Of a stretch of 6,627 nucleotides of DNA, positions 6,597 through 6,627 are shown in pieces. The DNA lies in NCBI GenBank assembly GCA_027069035.1, contig JALXFI010000161.1, positions 1 through 6,627 of the forward strand, read 5' to 3'. The notes below the pieces were generated by a model. That model did no database searches. It had not been told where the DNA came from and saw nothing but the letters and a program-made list of their open reading frames with translations. Positions within the stretch are counted from its first letter, which is position 1. Every line of letters begins with the position of its first letter. This DNA comes from a bacterium (GTDB taxonomy: Bacteria; Desulfobacterota; GWC2-55-46; S146-80; JALXFI01). Both the position numbers and the translations under genes were made by a program.

Positions 6597-6627
6597 TGAG
6601 CTTTTTATAGGATACATATTTATGCGG

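Larger units (their letters stand above)
6374..6627. other. Right-edge intergenic region with repeats, no recognisable gene
   Basis: These 254 nt upstream of nadB have stops in all the frames I followed and no protein I recognise. The only readable stretch is a 31-codon ATG frame at 6406-6501 (+) with no ribosome binding site. The region holds the palindrome at 6469-6528 and the CACTGAA array at 6542-6596, listed separately. At the extreme edge AGGA (6609-6612) stands 9 nt before an ATG at 6622, possibly the start of a rightward gene of which only two codons are visible. Confidence 0.6.

Noticed and set aside
6609..6627. Start of a rightward gene at the edge (AGGA then ATG at 6622)
   Set aside because: Spacing is plausible, but only two codons are visible, so it cannot be called.

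Overview
The window carries housekeeping biosynthesis genes from a mid-GC bacterium (roughly 45-50% GC by eye). On the + strand lie the 3' end of a signalling gene, then a tight purL-purF-pyrE cluster. Convergent to these, on the - strand, is nadB, followed at the right edge by a repeat-bearing non-coding stretch. PurF keeps all four cysteines of the iron-sulfur (Bacillus subtilis type) enzyme and PurL is the short form that works with separate PurQ and PurS subunits. NadB can use fumarate instead of oxygen. Heavy use of AGG (Arg) and ATA (Ile) codons, together with these enzyme types, would fit an uncultured, probably anaerobic member of the Nitrospirota or the former Deltaproteobacteria. That placement is an inference from style and not a demonstrated assignment.

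Layout: 2-385 (+) is a receiver domain cut by the left edge, most likely the C-terminus of a hybrid histidine kinase. A 43-nt gap with a Shine-Dalgarno leads to purL (429-2648), purF (2655-4031) and pyrE (4035-4610). The last three genes are separated by only 6 and 3 nt and all lie in the same reading frame, so they look like one translationally coupled operon. PurL and PurF belong to IMP synthesis, PyrE to UMP synthesis; PurF and PyrE both consume PRPP, so the operon links purine and pyrimidine output. Between the convergent stops of pyrE and nadB (4611-4699) there is no convincing terminator hairpin, but the nadB-sense strand has a canonical four-tract G-quadruplex motif.

nadB (6334 down to 4700, - strand) makes L-aspartate oxidase for de novo NAD synthesis. 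It appears to have its own sigma70-type promoter whose -10 box ends only 9 nt before the preferred ATG, which predicts a leaderless or nearly leaderless mRNA.

The 254 nt from 6374 to 6627 hold no recognisable gene. They contain a near-perfect ~60-nt palindrome (6469-6528) and, 13 nt later, a degenerate array of CACTGAA units (6542-6596). These two repeats are the least ordinary elements of the window. I see no evidence of a novel multi-gene system; the genes themselves are conventional.
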